DNA of 64,000 nt from Porphyra umbilicalis (Eukaryota > Rhodophyta > Bangiophyceae > Bangiales > Bangiaceae), in NCBI GenBank assembly GCA_002049455.2, contig KV919105.1, forward strand, positions 1-64,000, read 5' to 3'. Shown here piece by piece: positions 23,729 through 34,204 of this stretch. Each line of letters starts with the position of its first letter. The stretch's first letter is position 1. Below the pieces are notes generated by a model that was given only the letters and a program-made list of their open reading frames with translations, was not told where the DNA came from and did not search any database. Made by a program: the position numbers and the translations under genes.

Positions 23729-24300
23729 TGTCGGGATTCAAAAATTGTACCACTCAGCTACAGCCACAATACCGGTGTGAATGAACCTGGGGAGTTCAAA
23801 CTTATAGTCTAACACTTCCCCTAACTTCACAGGACCTCAAGTATCACGTAAGAAGCCAATCCCGAGGCTCCTGCGACTGATTTCCTTTCAAGTCGCCAAC
23901 TTGTGAGATTTGAACCTGCGACCTCCTGCAAAGTCAACAAGCTCTAACTGGAATTTTCTGGGCCCATAACCTGTTGGGATTCGAAAATTGTACCAGTCAG
24001 CTACAGCCACCATACCGGTGTGAATGGTCCTGAGGAATTCAAACTTATAGTCCAACACTCCTCCTAACTTCACAGGACCTCAAACCGCCAGGTCTCACTC
24101 ACGAAGCCAATCCCCAGACTCCGGCGTTTTCATGTCGCCCTCAGGTGAGATTTGAACCTGCGACCTCCTGCAGAGCCAACCAGCTTTAGCTGGAATTTTC
24201 TGGGCCCGTAACCTTTTGGGATTCGAAAATTGTACCACTCAGCTACAGTCTCAGTAACGGTGTGAATGGTCCTGAGGAGTTCAAACTTATAGTCCAACAT
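23729..24300 (-). mobile_element. TRIM-like mini-retroelement with three 86-bp LTRs
   Basis: Three 86-bp repeats (23729-23814, 23972-24057, 24214-24299) have TGTTGG...CCAACA-type ends and alternate with two internal segments of about 157 bp. Read on the minus strand, each internal segment starts with GGTTAYGGGCCCAG, the half-initiator-tRNA primer site used by the Copia elements here. It then has a tRNA-like stretch with GGTCGCAGGTTCAAATCTCA, a good pol III B-box. There is no coding capacity; the short ORFs are shadows. CCCAA flanks the unit on both sides (23724-23728, 24301-24305), and G1 lacks it at this position. The LTR-internal-LTR-internal-LTR form suggests recombination between copies. 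Confidence 0.85.
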
Positions 24301-24305
24301 CCCAA

Positions 24306-26442
24306 GTGGCACGGCCGTTGGCCGCCATGACAAGTTCCAAGTTGCCCGACCGGTGGAGGACGCTGTCCGACGAGGCCCTGGGGGCATTCGAGGAACTCAA
24401 GAGGCGACTCACGGAGGCCCCCATTCTCGCCCTGCCGAGGCGACAAGGGACCTACACGTTGGACACGGACGCAAGTGCGGGGCAGGTCGGCGCCGTCCTT
24501 TTTACAAGAACAACCCGACCAATCCACGCGGCCCGTTGGCTATTGGAGCCGTTCCCTCAACGCGTCGGAGCAAGACTACAGCACGACGGAGCCGGAGTGC
24601 CTCGTGGTTGTGTGGGCGTCCCTCCTTCTCCGCCCCTACGTCGAGGGGACCCGCTTCATGGTACGCACAGACCACGCGGCGCTCAAGTGGATGCTGCATA
24701 TGGACGGGTCTCACGGGAGGCTGGCGCTGTGGCGGTTGCGCCTGGCGGAGTTCGACTACGCGGTACACACGCGCCCCGGGGCGTGACACCACGCGGCGGA
24801 CACGATGTCACGCATCTCAACACCCGCGGGAGACGAGGGGGCGATACCCGACGCGGTACCTTGTCTGGCGTTGCCCAACTCGTCGGCCGCGTGGCAGTTA
24901 CCGCCGGAGACCAAGGGGGAACTCCTAGGCCCCCTGACGCTTGCCGAGCTCCTCGAGGGGCAGGCGGAGGACGGACGGTGCAAGGAGGTCCGCTCGGCGA
25001 TGGACAGCATCGACAAGTCGCCGTTCTGCGAGGACTCGAACGGCCTGTTGGTACGCACGGCGCCGTTGGACGGGGCCACGCAAGTCTACGGGCCGACCCA
25101 CATGCGCTACGGGGTGATGATGCGGGAGCACCACCCTCCGCAAGCCGGGCACCCGGGGGCGAACAAGATGCACACGTCGATGCGACGGTGGTTTCATTGG
25201 GAATCAAAGGTGGTGGACGTCTACGCCTTCGTGGCCAACTGCACGCAGTGCGCGAGAAATTGAGTCGGCAAGCGACGCAAGACAAACAACCTCAAGACCT
25301 TCCCCCCGACGGAACCGCTGACGGATCTGTGTATGGACCTGCTTGGCCCTCTTCTTCGGACGACGGTGGGGAACAAACATCTGTTGGTAATCGTGGACCG
25401 CTTCTCCAAGATGACGCGGGCCATCCCCCTTCAGCGGATCGACGCGGAAACAATCGCGGCAGCCTTCTTGGACCACTGGGTGGCGGCGTACGGACCCCCG
25501 GTGACGGTGTTGTCGGACAATGGCCCCCAGTTCCGCTCCACGTTCTTCCAAGGGGTTTGCTCGCTCCTCGGGATCTTCAACTGGTACTCCACGACGTACT
25601 ACCCGCAAACGAACGGCCAAGTGGAACGTTACAACTGGACCATCGTGGGCCAGTCGCGGACGTACGTCCAGGACCACCAAGACCGATGGGATGAGTTGGT
25701 GTCGATGCTGACGTTGGCCTACAACAGACGACCGCAGCAGAGCACCGGGGTGGTGCCCTTCGAGTTCGTCACCCCCGAGCGTGTACGAAGTCTCTCCGTG
25801 GAACGCCTCGTCGGCTCCCCAGCACCCAAGGAGACGGGCGGCAGCCCACGAGCTGTCCGCAAGGGCATCCGAGCGCGGCTGCCAAACTTGATCCACAAGG
25901 TGCGGAAGTCCCTCACGCTGGCACAGCGGCGGTACAAGAGGAAGTACGACGCCCGCGTACGACCGGTCAACAAGGACGTCCACGCGGGGGACTGGGTGTT
26001 CGTCGATGGCCACGCGCGGAACAAGTCCAAGCTCGCGACCCGCGCGGCCGGACCGTACAAGGTGTTGTCCCGCGGAAAGGGCACGTTTTCTCTGGACATT
26101 GGCGGGGACCCTGAGACGGTAAGCAGCGACCACGTGACGGCGGCGTCGGGCCCGCCGGGGGATCCGCAGACGCTCCTGCAGAACCTTGGGGTGCCCCAAG
26201 ACATCGTGGTCCCCAACGGGCATCAACACACGGGCAAGGAGTTCGTCTGGGAGGCCCTCGTGGGCCACGCAGTCGTCGACGATGGTACGCTACACCTGTG
26301 GTCCCGCTGGTGGGGGTATCACCCCGAGGAGGACACCCTCGAGTTGGCCAGGCGATTCGACCAACGTAAGGTGCACCAGTATATGCGGCGTATGGGCCCA
26401 CGAGTCGAAGAAGCCAGGTCGGTCGTCGATTTCCTCGCCTAA
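24306..26442 (+). pseudogene. pol: Gypsy G2 RNase H, integrase and chromodomain-like tail
   Basis: The frame resumes in register after the TRIM with ARPLAAMTSSKLPDRW. RNase H has YTLDTDASAGQVG, a frameshift near 24505, and RTDHAALKWML. TGA at 24784 and 25261 interrupt it. Integrase is otherwise complete: HPGANKMHTSMRRWF..CTQCARN, LLVIVDRFSKMTRAIPL, LSDNGPQFRSTFF, NGQVERYN. From 25333 to the TAA at 26440 the frame is open for 369 codons. The C-terminal LWSRWWGYHPEEDTLELARR is chromodomain-like. Confidence 0.9.
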
Positions 26443-26896
26443 GGCAATTCCCACGTGGGACACGTGGTTTTCAAGTTTCGAATCGTGGCATCTTTTCGGG
26501 TTCGAGATGTGTCCCGGTCGGAACCACATGGCCGTGGTGGCGAACGTCCCTACTGCGAGACGGGCTGGCTGTCTTCTCCGTGACATGGGGGGACGGGAGC
26601 CAAGGCGATCGGGCGGCATGGACGGCATCAGAGGGCCGGGGTGGTACGTGATGGCTGACAAACGGGGGCCTATCCAATGATGGACCACGACGGGGGTCCA
26701 AGATTCGGCCTGACGAGCAAGGGGCTCTCCCAAGAGTGATACGCAAACGACTCTCGTGGGGTTTATTGGTCGGTGACGCGCCGTACGGCACCATCGACAC
26801 TACAATACCCCCCTTCACTACTACGAGCTACGACTACAACTCCCGAGGGGGCTGTTACCCAATCCCTTCAACATCACTACCCCCCCCACCCCCGGG
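26443..26896 (+). other. G2 3' non-coding segment
   Basis: This segment lies between the integrase stop and the antisense ORF stop. It aligns by eye with 17046-18340 of G1 without the hAT insertion. It contains GGGGTTTATTGGTCGGTGAC, also in G1, and no gene. It may hold the 3' end of the antisense transcript. Confidence 0.5.
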
Positions 26897-28530
26897 TCAG
26901 CGGCGGGCCGACGAAGGCCCACCCCACTCGGGTCCGGGCGGACCACGGGGACGCTGCGCCGCCGGCTCCTTGTGGTAGGCGTCGCGGTCGCGGCGATGCT
27001 GCTGACGGCGATTGGCCCCACCGGCGGCCACGCCGACCTCGCGAATGAGAACCGCGCGGATGCTACGACGACCAATCAACTGAAGCAACTCCTCCAAGTT
27101 ACGGGGCGGAACCCCGGGGTGGTCGCGGGGCACACTGGGCGATCGAGTCGCCAAGGGAGACCACGGTGTGGCTCAAGCCGGCTACTAGGGTCCCCGTGGT
27201 GTAGCCGCGAAGTTCCCCGGGGTCATAAGCCACGACGCGCGCCAGACCCTGCGAGACACGGTCCGAGGGGATGTGGTCGAGTTGGTCAAAGGCCACGTCG
27301 GGGATGTCACGGTGTTCCACGGGGTCGAACGTGACGATGAGGCTACCCCCGGAGTTACACGCAGAGGGGGCGTCGGATGCAGCCGGCGGCGACGGATCCG
27401 ACGGGGACAACCCCGCGGCACCGGTCACCACGGAGGTAGCGGGCGGTGCGGTTCCACCCCCGGGGTAACGCGGGCTGCGGGCAGCCGAGACGGCGGCGGC
27501 CCAACCCCCACGAGCAGGGCCGTAGCCACGCGCATCCAGGATGTCCGCGGTGTACGGTAGGTCGAAGGGGCGAGGGTCCTCGGCGACCTTGGCATGAGTG
27601 CCGTCGTCGTCCACCTCGAAACACGCCCAATTCCAGCCCTCGCGGTCCCGGCGGTCGGTGCTACGCGCGCGGAGGCGCTGACGGAAGGCCTCCGTGTCGT
27701 GAAGCTGGTCCGCGAGGTCCAGCAACGCCCCGAGGGTAGCGGCCGCCTCTGCGTCGAGACCCGTGGGGTTAATGCAGATGTCGGACGCCCGGAGGGAGCG
27801 GATCCAATCGAGGAGACACGGGGGGTAGCGCCACAAGACCTGGCGGGTGCGGAACGTCTCAAGAAGAACGACGGCCGCCGCGAGGGCCTACTCGCTACTG
27901 AAGACGGCCCACGAGGCACGCCGTCCCGCGTAGAGGTCGTCCGTGGCGTACGCGTGCTCCTACGGAAGTTCCACCATGCAGCCGTACGGGACCTCCACCC
28001 CGGACCAACACGCGGGAGTCGGCAAGTAGAAGCGCGAGCGGGTCGCCGTGGCACAGCTCGAGTACTCAGCCTGATGCCACGCGACGAGGTGTCCAATAAG
28101 GCCGCCCCGGTGGTTGCGAGCCGTGGTCAGCTGGACCGTCGTGGGGCCCTCCGCGTCCGACACGCCGATGAAGGGCGGGCACCTGAGGATATACTCGAAG
28201 GTCAGCACCAACGGCGGGTCCACCGGGGGGTCGTCCATGAAGCCCACGTAAGAGCGGCGGTACCCCAACTCGCTGCTACGCCGCACCACGGTGATCGACG
28301 AGGCGCGGTCGTCAAAGGAAGGCACGAGGGCGTGCGGCATTGCCGCGATGTGCTTGGCGAACGGGTTGGGAGGCGCGTCGGGTCGATGCGCCGTAACGTC
28401 GCGGGGGCCAGCGACCCCGCCACCTCCATGCGGGCATCCTCACGGGCCCACGCGGGCGCCCACGTCTTCGGGTTGGACAACATGTGCAGGGGGCCCACCA
28501 CGGTCTGGTAGCGCATCTCCTCGTCGGCCC
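26897..28530 (-). pseudogene. G2 antisense ORF (about 545 codons), decayed
   Basis: Three frame segments (28552-28202, 28340-27099, 27154-26897) read as one protein against gag-pol. It starts near ADEEMRYQTVVGPL; the G1 copy has ATG here. Next come MPHALVPSFDDRASSITVV, YVGFMDDPPVDPPLVL, SRFYLPTPACWSGVEVPYG, YPPCLLDWIRSLRAS, GALLDLADQLHDTEAFRQ and DLPYTADILDARG. It ends EELLQLIGRRSIRAVLIR...WGGPSSARR. TAG at 27960 and 27888 interrupt it. Its span, 1,634 bases, equals the rejoined G1 copy (320 + 1,314). Family and role are unknown; antisense transcription from within or beyond the 3' LTR would be needed. Confidence 0.65.
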
Positions 28531-29083
28531 TCGCGGAGGACGACGCGGGCACGGGCGTCCCGTCGACGGGCGGCCGCCGGGTCCTCGGTCCGACAAGGAG
28601 GGATGGGGGGGAAGGAACCCCCGGGGGGCCGACAGAAGCAAGAAGCGGCGGGCGCCACGGGGGGGGGGGTGGACGGCACGTCGTGGGGTGGGCGGAGGAA
28701 CGAGTCGGCGAACACCGCGTCGCAGCGAGCGCGGAGGGTTACGTCGTGGGGTGGCGTGGGGGAGTCGTGGAGTCGCCTGTGTGGGGGTGGGGGGTGAACC
28801 CGGGGTGTGCGTGTGGGCCCACGGTGAGGGGTGGGGCCAACGGGCGTCTCGGGGGGTGTGGGGGGCCGCGGGACACCCGTGCTGGCCGCACGCCACGCCA
28901 CGCCGGTGTCGCGTGGAGCCGATCCCGTCCGCGGACCGACCTCGGCAATCCCCCTGGGAAGGGGATTGGGGGGGGGGGGTGGCGGTTGTGGCCGGCACCC
29001 GGCCAGGGGGCCGGGCCGGAACCCCCTCCTCAGGGGTCGTCGCGGGACGGGCAGGGACGCCACGTCACGCGACGAGCGGGCTG
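28531..29083. other. G2 stretch before the 3' LTR
   Basis: Very GC-rich sequence with G-runs (for example near 28969-28980). It ends CCACGTCACGCGACGAGCGGG before the LTR, similar to 30450-30475 in G1. Long frames on both strands follow composition. It would hold the promoter of the antisense ORF if that is transcribed, but I see no clear TATA box. Confidence 0.4.
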
Positions 29084-29583
29084 TGTGGCGGTCGGGGGGG
29101 TCCCCAGTTGGAAGGGGCGTGGCCCCTCAGCTGTGGACAGCACACCCCCGGAGGCCGTCCCAAAATATCCCGATCCGGGCCAGCAAGGGAATGACCTGTC
29201 CAGATCTCGGGGAGATTGGATTCGGTCGGGGGGCGGGGCTTTTCCTCAGTGGTTTTTCCAGCCACCCTACTTCTTGTTTGAACTTTTTGCTTTGGAGGGA
29301 TTTATCGGTTTGGCGCATTTGGGGTGGCTACTTTGGCCACCGGCGTTCGGGCTTGGAAGGGGTTTATTGACAGTTGGGAGGTCGTCCCCACCGCCGTTTG
29401 ATGAAAACAACTGTGCTTTGGACTACGATTCCCCCCTGGGCTTTGACGTGACCCTATCCTCCCGTTGCGGGAAGGCTGGGCTGTTGGTCGATTTCTGGGG
29501 CAGCTCCTTCGACGGACCGAGCTGATCAAGAGGTCACTTCGGCCAGACGACCAACCAACGTGGAGGTGCTCAGAACCGATACA
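29084..29583 (+). mobile_element. Gypsy G2 3' LTR
   Basis: It begins TGTGGCGGTCGGGGGGG and ends AACCGATACA. It is followed directly by the CCAAC target duplication, not by a primer-binding site, as expected for a 3' LTR. Confidence 0.93.
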
Positions 29584-29588
29584 CCAAC

Positions 29589-29908
29589 AGCGGGTTTGCC
29601 GGGGCATCATCAAAGAACCCCAGGCACTACCGGCGGTACTCCAGCTCGCGGCTACGCCGCACCACGGATATCGATGAGGCTCGGTCGATCAGGGATGGAA
29701 CGAGGGCGTGCGGCATCTCAAAGATCTGCTTTGCGAAGGAGTTGGCGGGACGCGCCGGGTCGATGCCCCGGAACGCCGCGTGGGCTAGCGTGCCTTCCAC
29801 GTCGGGACGAGCCTCCTCACGCGCTCATGCCGACGCCCACGTCGAGGGGTCAGTCAAGATGGGCAGGGGGCCCACGACGGTGGTGTATCTCATCTCCTCG
29901 TCGGCCAT
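29589..29908 (-). pseudogene. G1 antisense ORF, N-terminal fragment
   Basis: The ATG at 29908 opens MADEEMRYTTVVGPLPIL. FAKQIFEMPHALVPS, DRASSISVVRRSRELEYRR and GFFDDAPANPLL follow and run to the G2 insertion point. The rest continues at 19654 downwards. A TAG follows the first 22 or so residues and another follows EYRR. Confidence 0.65.
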
Positions 29909-30475
29909 CGAAGAGGACGACACGGACGCGGACGCCTCGTGGTCGGGCGGCCGCCGGGTCCTTGGGCCGTCAAAGGGAGTGGGAGTGGCCGCGTGGTGAA
30001 GGAGGGCGGGGGAAAGGGGCACCCGAGGGCCGACAGAAGCAAGAAGCGACGGGCACCACCGGGGTGGTGGGTGGCACGTCGTGGGGTGGGAGGAGGAACG
30101 AGTCGGCGGACACCGCGTCGCAACCAGCGCGGAGGGTTTCGTCGCGGGGTGGTGGTGAGGAGTCGCCGAGACACACGTGGTGGGGGAGTGAGACCGGGGT
30201 GTGCGTGTGGGCCCACGGGGAGGGGCCGGGCCTGCGTGCGTCGCGGGGGTGTGGGGGCCGCGAGACACCGGAGCGGGCCGGGCAAAACGCCACGCGGGGG
30301 TGGGCTTAGCCCAATCCGGTCCGCTGACCGACCTCGACAACCCCTGTGGGGCGGGGATCGCGGGGGAAGGGGGGCTGGTCCTGGCCGGCACCCTGTCAGG
30401 GGGCCGGGCCGGACCCCCCTCCTCGTGGTCGTCGCGGGACGAGCGAAGACGCCACGTCACGCGACGAGGGGTCTG
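29909..30475. other. G1 stretch before its 3' LTR
   Basis: GC-rich sequence homologous to 28531-29083. No gene. It ends CACGCGACGAGGGGTC just before the LTR. Confidence 0.4.
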
Positions 30476-30976
30476 TGTAGCGGTCGGGGGGTCCTGCAGC
30501 TGGCAAGGAGCGCGGCCCCTCAGCTGTGGACAGCCCACCCCCGGGGGCCGTCCCAAAATATCCCGATCCGGGCCTGCAAGGGAATGACCTGTCCAGATCT
30601 CGGGGAGATTGGATTCGGTCGGGGGGCGGGGCTTTTCCTCAGTGGTTTTTCCAGCCACCCTACTTCTTGTTTGAACTTTTTGCTTTGGAGGGATTTATCG
30701 GTTTGGCGCATTTGGGGTGGCTACTTTGGCCACCGGCGTTCGGGCTTGGGAGGGGTTTATTGACAGTTGAGAGGTCGTCCCCGTCGCCGTTTGATAAAAC
30801 CAACTGTGCTTTCGACTACGATTCCCCCTTAGGCTTTGCCGTGATCCTATCCTCCCGTTGGGGGAAGGCTGGGCTGTGGGTCGATTTCTGGGGCAGTTCC
30901 TTCGACGGACCGAGCTGATCAAGAGGTCACTTCGGCGGGTCGACGGAACAAATTGGTGGTGCTGAAAACCGCTACA
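30476..30976 (+). mobile_element. Gypsy G1 3' LTR (501 bp)
   Basis: It begins TGTAGCGGTCGG and ends AACCGCTACA, mirroring the ends of the LTR at 10652. Copia B Gag resumes immediately after it. Confidence 0.93.
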
Positions 30977-31713
30977 ATCTTGCCGCAGTGCCGGTAGCTG
31001 GACGCATCCTTTCGCGGCGGCCCACGGGAGGAGCTACCGCCTCCCCCTCGGGGACGGTGTAAGGTAGGCGTCGTCTGGCGGGCGATGTGCTCTGCGTACG
31101 TGACGACCATCATGGCGGCCTGCCGCGACGACTTGAGCAGCGAGGCGCCCCCCGACAAAGCACGCAGGGCGGTTGTGATGGGGGTGATCCCGTTCCTACC
31201 TCGCATGGCGTGCACTGCGGCTGTGGGCACCATCGACGCATGCGGGTTGGCGTCCAGCCCCGCCTGGTCTAGTACGATGGCGCCGGCCGTCTTGGACGAC
31301 ATTGAGTCGCCGTTGAGGGTGCACTGCGCTAGCGACTGGCCGATGGCGGCGAAGTACGCCTCCATCGTGCGCTTTTCGCGGTAGAGCGTCTTCAAATGGC
31401 GGCACGCGTCCTGCCCCCGCTTGAACTCGCTGCCGCCGAAGGCGGAGCGCAGCATCTGCGGGAGGGTGTCATGGCCCGACGCCGTCATCAGGTTGGGGAC
31501 CGGAATGATACGTGCCGCCTCCCTGGCAACGCCCCCCAACGCCGTCCGCATCACGCCTTCCTTCTTATCGTCAGGCAGCGTCGTGGGGGGGTCTCCGGTC
31601 GGAGGGGGAGGGCAGGTAGTGAAGTTATGGGAGAGTTGTGGTGCGCGGTGGGTGGCGGTGTGTTGCCGCCTGCAAGCAACAGACGCAACTGTTAAGTTGG
31701 GCGAGGTGGCCAA
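30977..31713 (-). pseudogene. gag: Copia B Gag, N-terminal part
   Basis: An open frame of about 245 codons runs to the gypsy border. It shows VPNLMTASGHDTLPQMLRSA, ACRHLKTLYREKRTMEAYFA and LKSSRQAAMMVVTYAEHIA, a helical copia-type Gag. A Pro/Gly linker and SSYRHCGK, the proximal half of a zinc knuckle, follow; the first Cys of CCHC is Tyr. The rest is at 10651-10487. No ATG is placed confidently near the 5' end; the first Met in frame after the leader is in EGVMRTALGG. Confidence 0.75.
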
Positions 31714-32652
31714 CTCGGTCGGAAAGCGCGGTTGGGTGGGCGCCCGTGTGCTACTAGGCGTCTGTCACAGGCGGTGCTGGGGGGGGAAGGGCTACGGCAG
31801 TGCCTGCGCGGGCATCCGGAGGCCTTTGGAGTGCAGGCTTGGGCGAGAAAGCGCGCGCGCTCGCATACTGCCGTCACCTGCGAGAAAGGGCGACCAGACA
31901 CTCAATGCGAGCTTGCTTCCGATCCATTGACTTGATCCGCAATGTTTCGGGCACTTGGACGCTGAGAAGCGCTTTGAGCGCTCACAACATCGATCACTGC
32001 CCTGTATTTTCGAGCCTACGAGAGCAACTGGCACCAAAAATTGCGTCTTCCCTGGTGCTTCCTGCAGGTATTTTTATTCCCTGTTCGGCAATATATCGAG
32101 GCAACGGCGTCCGTGGGGAGAAAAAACAATGGGCAAACAAGGTGGAATCGACGATTCTGGTGATACACTTTGGCGTCGTTGATCCAGAATCGCGTCAGGG
32201 TCAATACGGCCCGAGTCTGGCACTGCCCCCGGAAAAAGGACGAAATCGGGGCCACAAAGTCAATCTACAGGCATCAGTCAATGGGATCGCCAGATCCTTG
32301 TCACGGCAGTCTCCGGGCGGCCGACCTATGGAGCCTAACGCGCAGCGCAGGGTCTACCTAAACTATGATGGCTTCATGGCGGACTGGGTGCTGGGCGATG
32401 CGTCACCTGCTGGGCAGCTGAACCTGAAGCGCGGTGCTTCCGCTCTCGCTTTCCTAGTCGGTGACGACGTGCAGCTTGCAACGTTCCTGGCCAGACAGTT
32501 GCTGGGTAACAAGGTCGGCGATGGCGGCATCCACATATTGGTGAAGGAAGCGGCAATATGGACGTCGTTCTCCGATGGAATGCTATGGGGGCAGCTGTAC
32601 GGGCCGACTGCCTTGGCTCACCTCATCTTGGAGTGGTCCTGGCGCTTAAGCT
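31714..32652. other. Unassigned region with one long plus-strand frame
   Basis: A plus-strand frame of 303 codons (31800-32711) is open without a recognisable domain. Part of it (PMEPNAQRRVYLNYDGFMAD, NKVGDGGIHILVKEAAIW) is less biased than chance frames in this DNA and could be a gene remnant. The region should contain any Copia B 5' LTR, but none could be matched. Confidence 0.3.
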
Positions 32653-33432
32653 GTGGCCCACGACTTGAACGAGGTCGATTCCATTCTTGGCGGCCTCATC
32701 ACCCACTATGAGGCTGTCGGCAGCAACGTGATTGTGCTCAGCGAGTACGGCATCACTGCCTTTGACACACCGGTGCACATCAATCGCGCCCTCCGGGCTG
32801 CGAACGTGCTTGCCGTCCGCATCGAAGACGGGCGCGAGCTCCTCGACGCCGGCACATCGTCAGCTTTTGCGGTTGTGGACCACCAGGTAGCCCACGTGTA
32901 CCTCAACGACTCCGATCCAGCGTTGGCTACCCGTGTGCGGGAGCTCGTGACAAACCTTCCTGGCGTCGCGCGGGTGCTAGACAGCACCGGGAAGGCCGCG
33001 GAGCACGTTGATCACCACCGCGCCGGTAACTTTGTCGCCGTCCCGACCACGTCTTCCTTGTTCACCTACTACTATCGGCCCGAGGGCGCCGGTGACGTCG
33101 CTTCCGACTTTGCGCGCACAGTACACATCCATCGTTAGCCCGGCTACGACCCCGTAGAGCTCTTCCTCGATCCATAATTGACCTTTGCCAAGGGCCGCGT
33201 CTCTTGGCGGCTGGCCAAAAAGATTATGGGGATGAGGTACCGAATGGATGTCATCCCGCTCAACGCGAAGCTCGTCAAAGGCAGCCGTGGGGCCACGGAC
33301 GTAGACCCCGCGTTGGGCGCAGTGCCGTACATCAAGGCCGCTGGAGTCTTGGACGGCAGGATCGACTTGGACGGCTGCGTAGATGCCACCGCTGTGTACG
33401 ACATAATCCTCAACACACTTCGAGCTGGTTAA
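32653..33432 (+). pseudogene. Alkaline-phosphatase-superfamily phosphodiesterase, C-terminal half
   Basis: One frame reads from HDLNEVDSILGGLI to DIILNTLRAG. Recognisable pieces are NVIVLSEYGITAFDTPVHIN, whose Ser-Glu-Tyr-Gly corresponds to the metal-site SEHGM-like motif, then AFAVVDHQVAHVYLND, DHHRAGNFVAVP, FARTVHIHR, MDVIPLNAKLVKGSRG and DATAVYDIIL. These match the C-terminal half of bacterial nucleotide-pyrophosphatase/phosphodiesterase-like proteins, such as the family found with ebo-type gene clusters. TAG at 33136 and TAA at 33175 interrupt it, and the N-terminal catalytic half was not found upstream. It is probably a decayed gene of bacterial origin. Introns upstream of 32653 cannot be ruled out. 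Confidence 0.7.
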
Positions 33433-33512
33433 GATTGTATGCTTCATTTGGAGATTATTGGAGTTCCCATTGAAACTAGGTTGGAGAGAGTTGAGGAAGC
33501 TGAAAAGGTTGA

Positions 33513-34079
33513 ACTAGACATGCATTCTAGACCGCTTTCACGCCCTCTACCCGTTTCCGTCGAGACATTGGACGTTCCGCATGGTCCTCGTGCCCATATG
33601 CGTCATACCGCCCAAAGTACAAAAAGTCACCGGTTGGACCCCCGAATCCCAAGCTCTCTTCAACATCGCCACACTCACCCCTTGCGCTATGGGTCCCCAC
33701 AACACTTGCATAGTTTCCGCGTTCGCGCCGTTCCCTCGCCAACTTTATTGCCCAAAAACCAACATTCTTCACTACATTCACACTGCACCCTCGCCCAGGT
33801 ATGCGCCACACAATTTTGACGCCCCACCATCTTGACGCGTCTGTGAAGCCTAGGCCTGTCAAGAGTCGCGCGTCTATGCACTCGGCTTGCAGAGATACAG
33901 CACCGAAACTACCTTTCGACGCTACGACGCCCTGGGCCTCCCCCTTTTCTGCAAACGAACGCCTTGGCCACTCTGTACCCTTCTTCTCCACCTTCAGAAT
34001 AGGTGTGTAGAGGTTCGCACCCATCCGACACATTGTGCAAGAGTTATGCTTGTCGCCGTACCCCAAGTCCCAATCTTAA
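33513..34079. repeat. Direct repeat, copy 1 (about 565 bp)
   Basis: It shares CTAGACAT at the start, TTCCGTCGAGACATT, TGCATAGTTTCCGCGTTCGC, CAACATTCTTCACTA, and TATGCTTGTCGCCGTAC at the end with copy 2 at 34205. It is moderately diverged. Reading frames on the minus strand are similar but broken; no known domain. Confidence 0.85.
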
Positions 34080-34204
34080 AGATTCTTCCTCAAACCCCCC
34101 TAAGTTTCCTCAACCTCCTTTCAGTATCAAGTCAAATATTTCTTAATAGGGGTCACACTTTTTCCATGCCACCTCCGCTCGCCAATACACCCCCTGATCT
34201 CATA

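Larger units (their letters stand above)
19655..29583 (+). mobile_element. Gypsy G2, complete Ty3/gypsy element nested in G1
   Basis: LTRs are 19655-20155 and 29084-29583. Both sides are flanked by CCAAC (19650-19654 and 29584-29588), a perfect 5-bp TSD. The G1 antisense ORF is interrupted at exactly this point and resumes on the other side. The 9.93-kb element includes a 572-bp TRIM. It has fewer stops than G1, in line with later insertion. Confidence 0.93.
10652..30976 (+). mobile_element. Gypsy G1 (chromovirus-like Ty3/gypsy), interrupted by G2 and hAT-2
   Basis: The 5' LTR is 10652-11150 and the 3' LTR 30476-30976. After removing G2 (19655-29583) and the hAT element (17232-18080) the element is about 9.5 kb. 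Gag, protease, RT, RNase H and integrase read on the plus strand, and a large antisense ORF fills the 3' region. The flanks are CTCTT and ATCTT on the plus strand, a 5-bp TSD with one mismatch. Many stops (12152, 14306, 14334, 16290, 16323, 16537) and two frameshifts show an old copy. Confidence 0.9.
7006..31713 (-). mobile_element. Copia B retrotransposon, split by gypsy G1
   Basis: Gag (30977-31713) and the rest of the polyprotein (10651 down to 7006) lie on the same strand either side of the gypsy block 10652-30976. The split falls inside the Gag zinc knuckle. The left flank of the break starts AAGAG and the right flank ends AAGAT (minus strand), a 5-bp duplication with one mismatch. Removing one copy restores a G-K-S-G-H reading across the site. 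Order after joining is Gag, zinc knuckle, protease, integrase, RT, RNase H. Multiple frameshifts and stops make it a dead copy. No LTRs could be assigned. Confidence 0.85.

Noticed and set aside
23880-24180. True tRNA gene
   Set aside because: Only a B-box-like part and a partial D-arm are visible, no full cloverleaf was found, and the segment is repeated within the TRIM.
10652-30976. Tandem gypsy array made by LTR-LTR recombination (LTR-G1-LTR-G2-LTR-fragment-LTR)
   Set aside because: The fragment after the third LTR continues the G1 antisense ORF exactly where G1 stops before the second LTR, with CCAAC on both sides. Nesting of G2 in G1 explains it fully.
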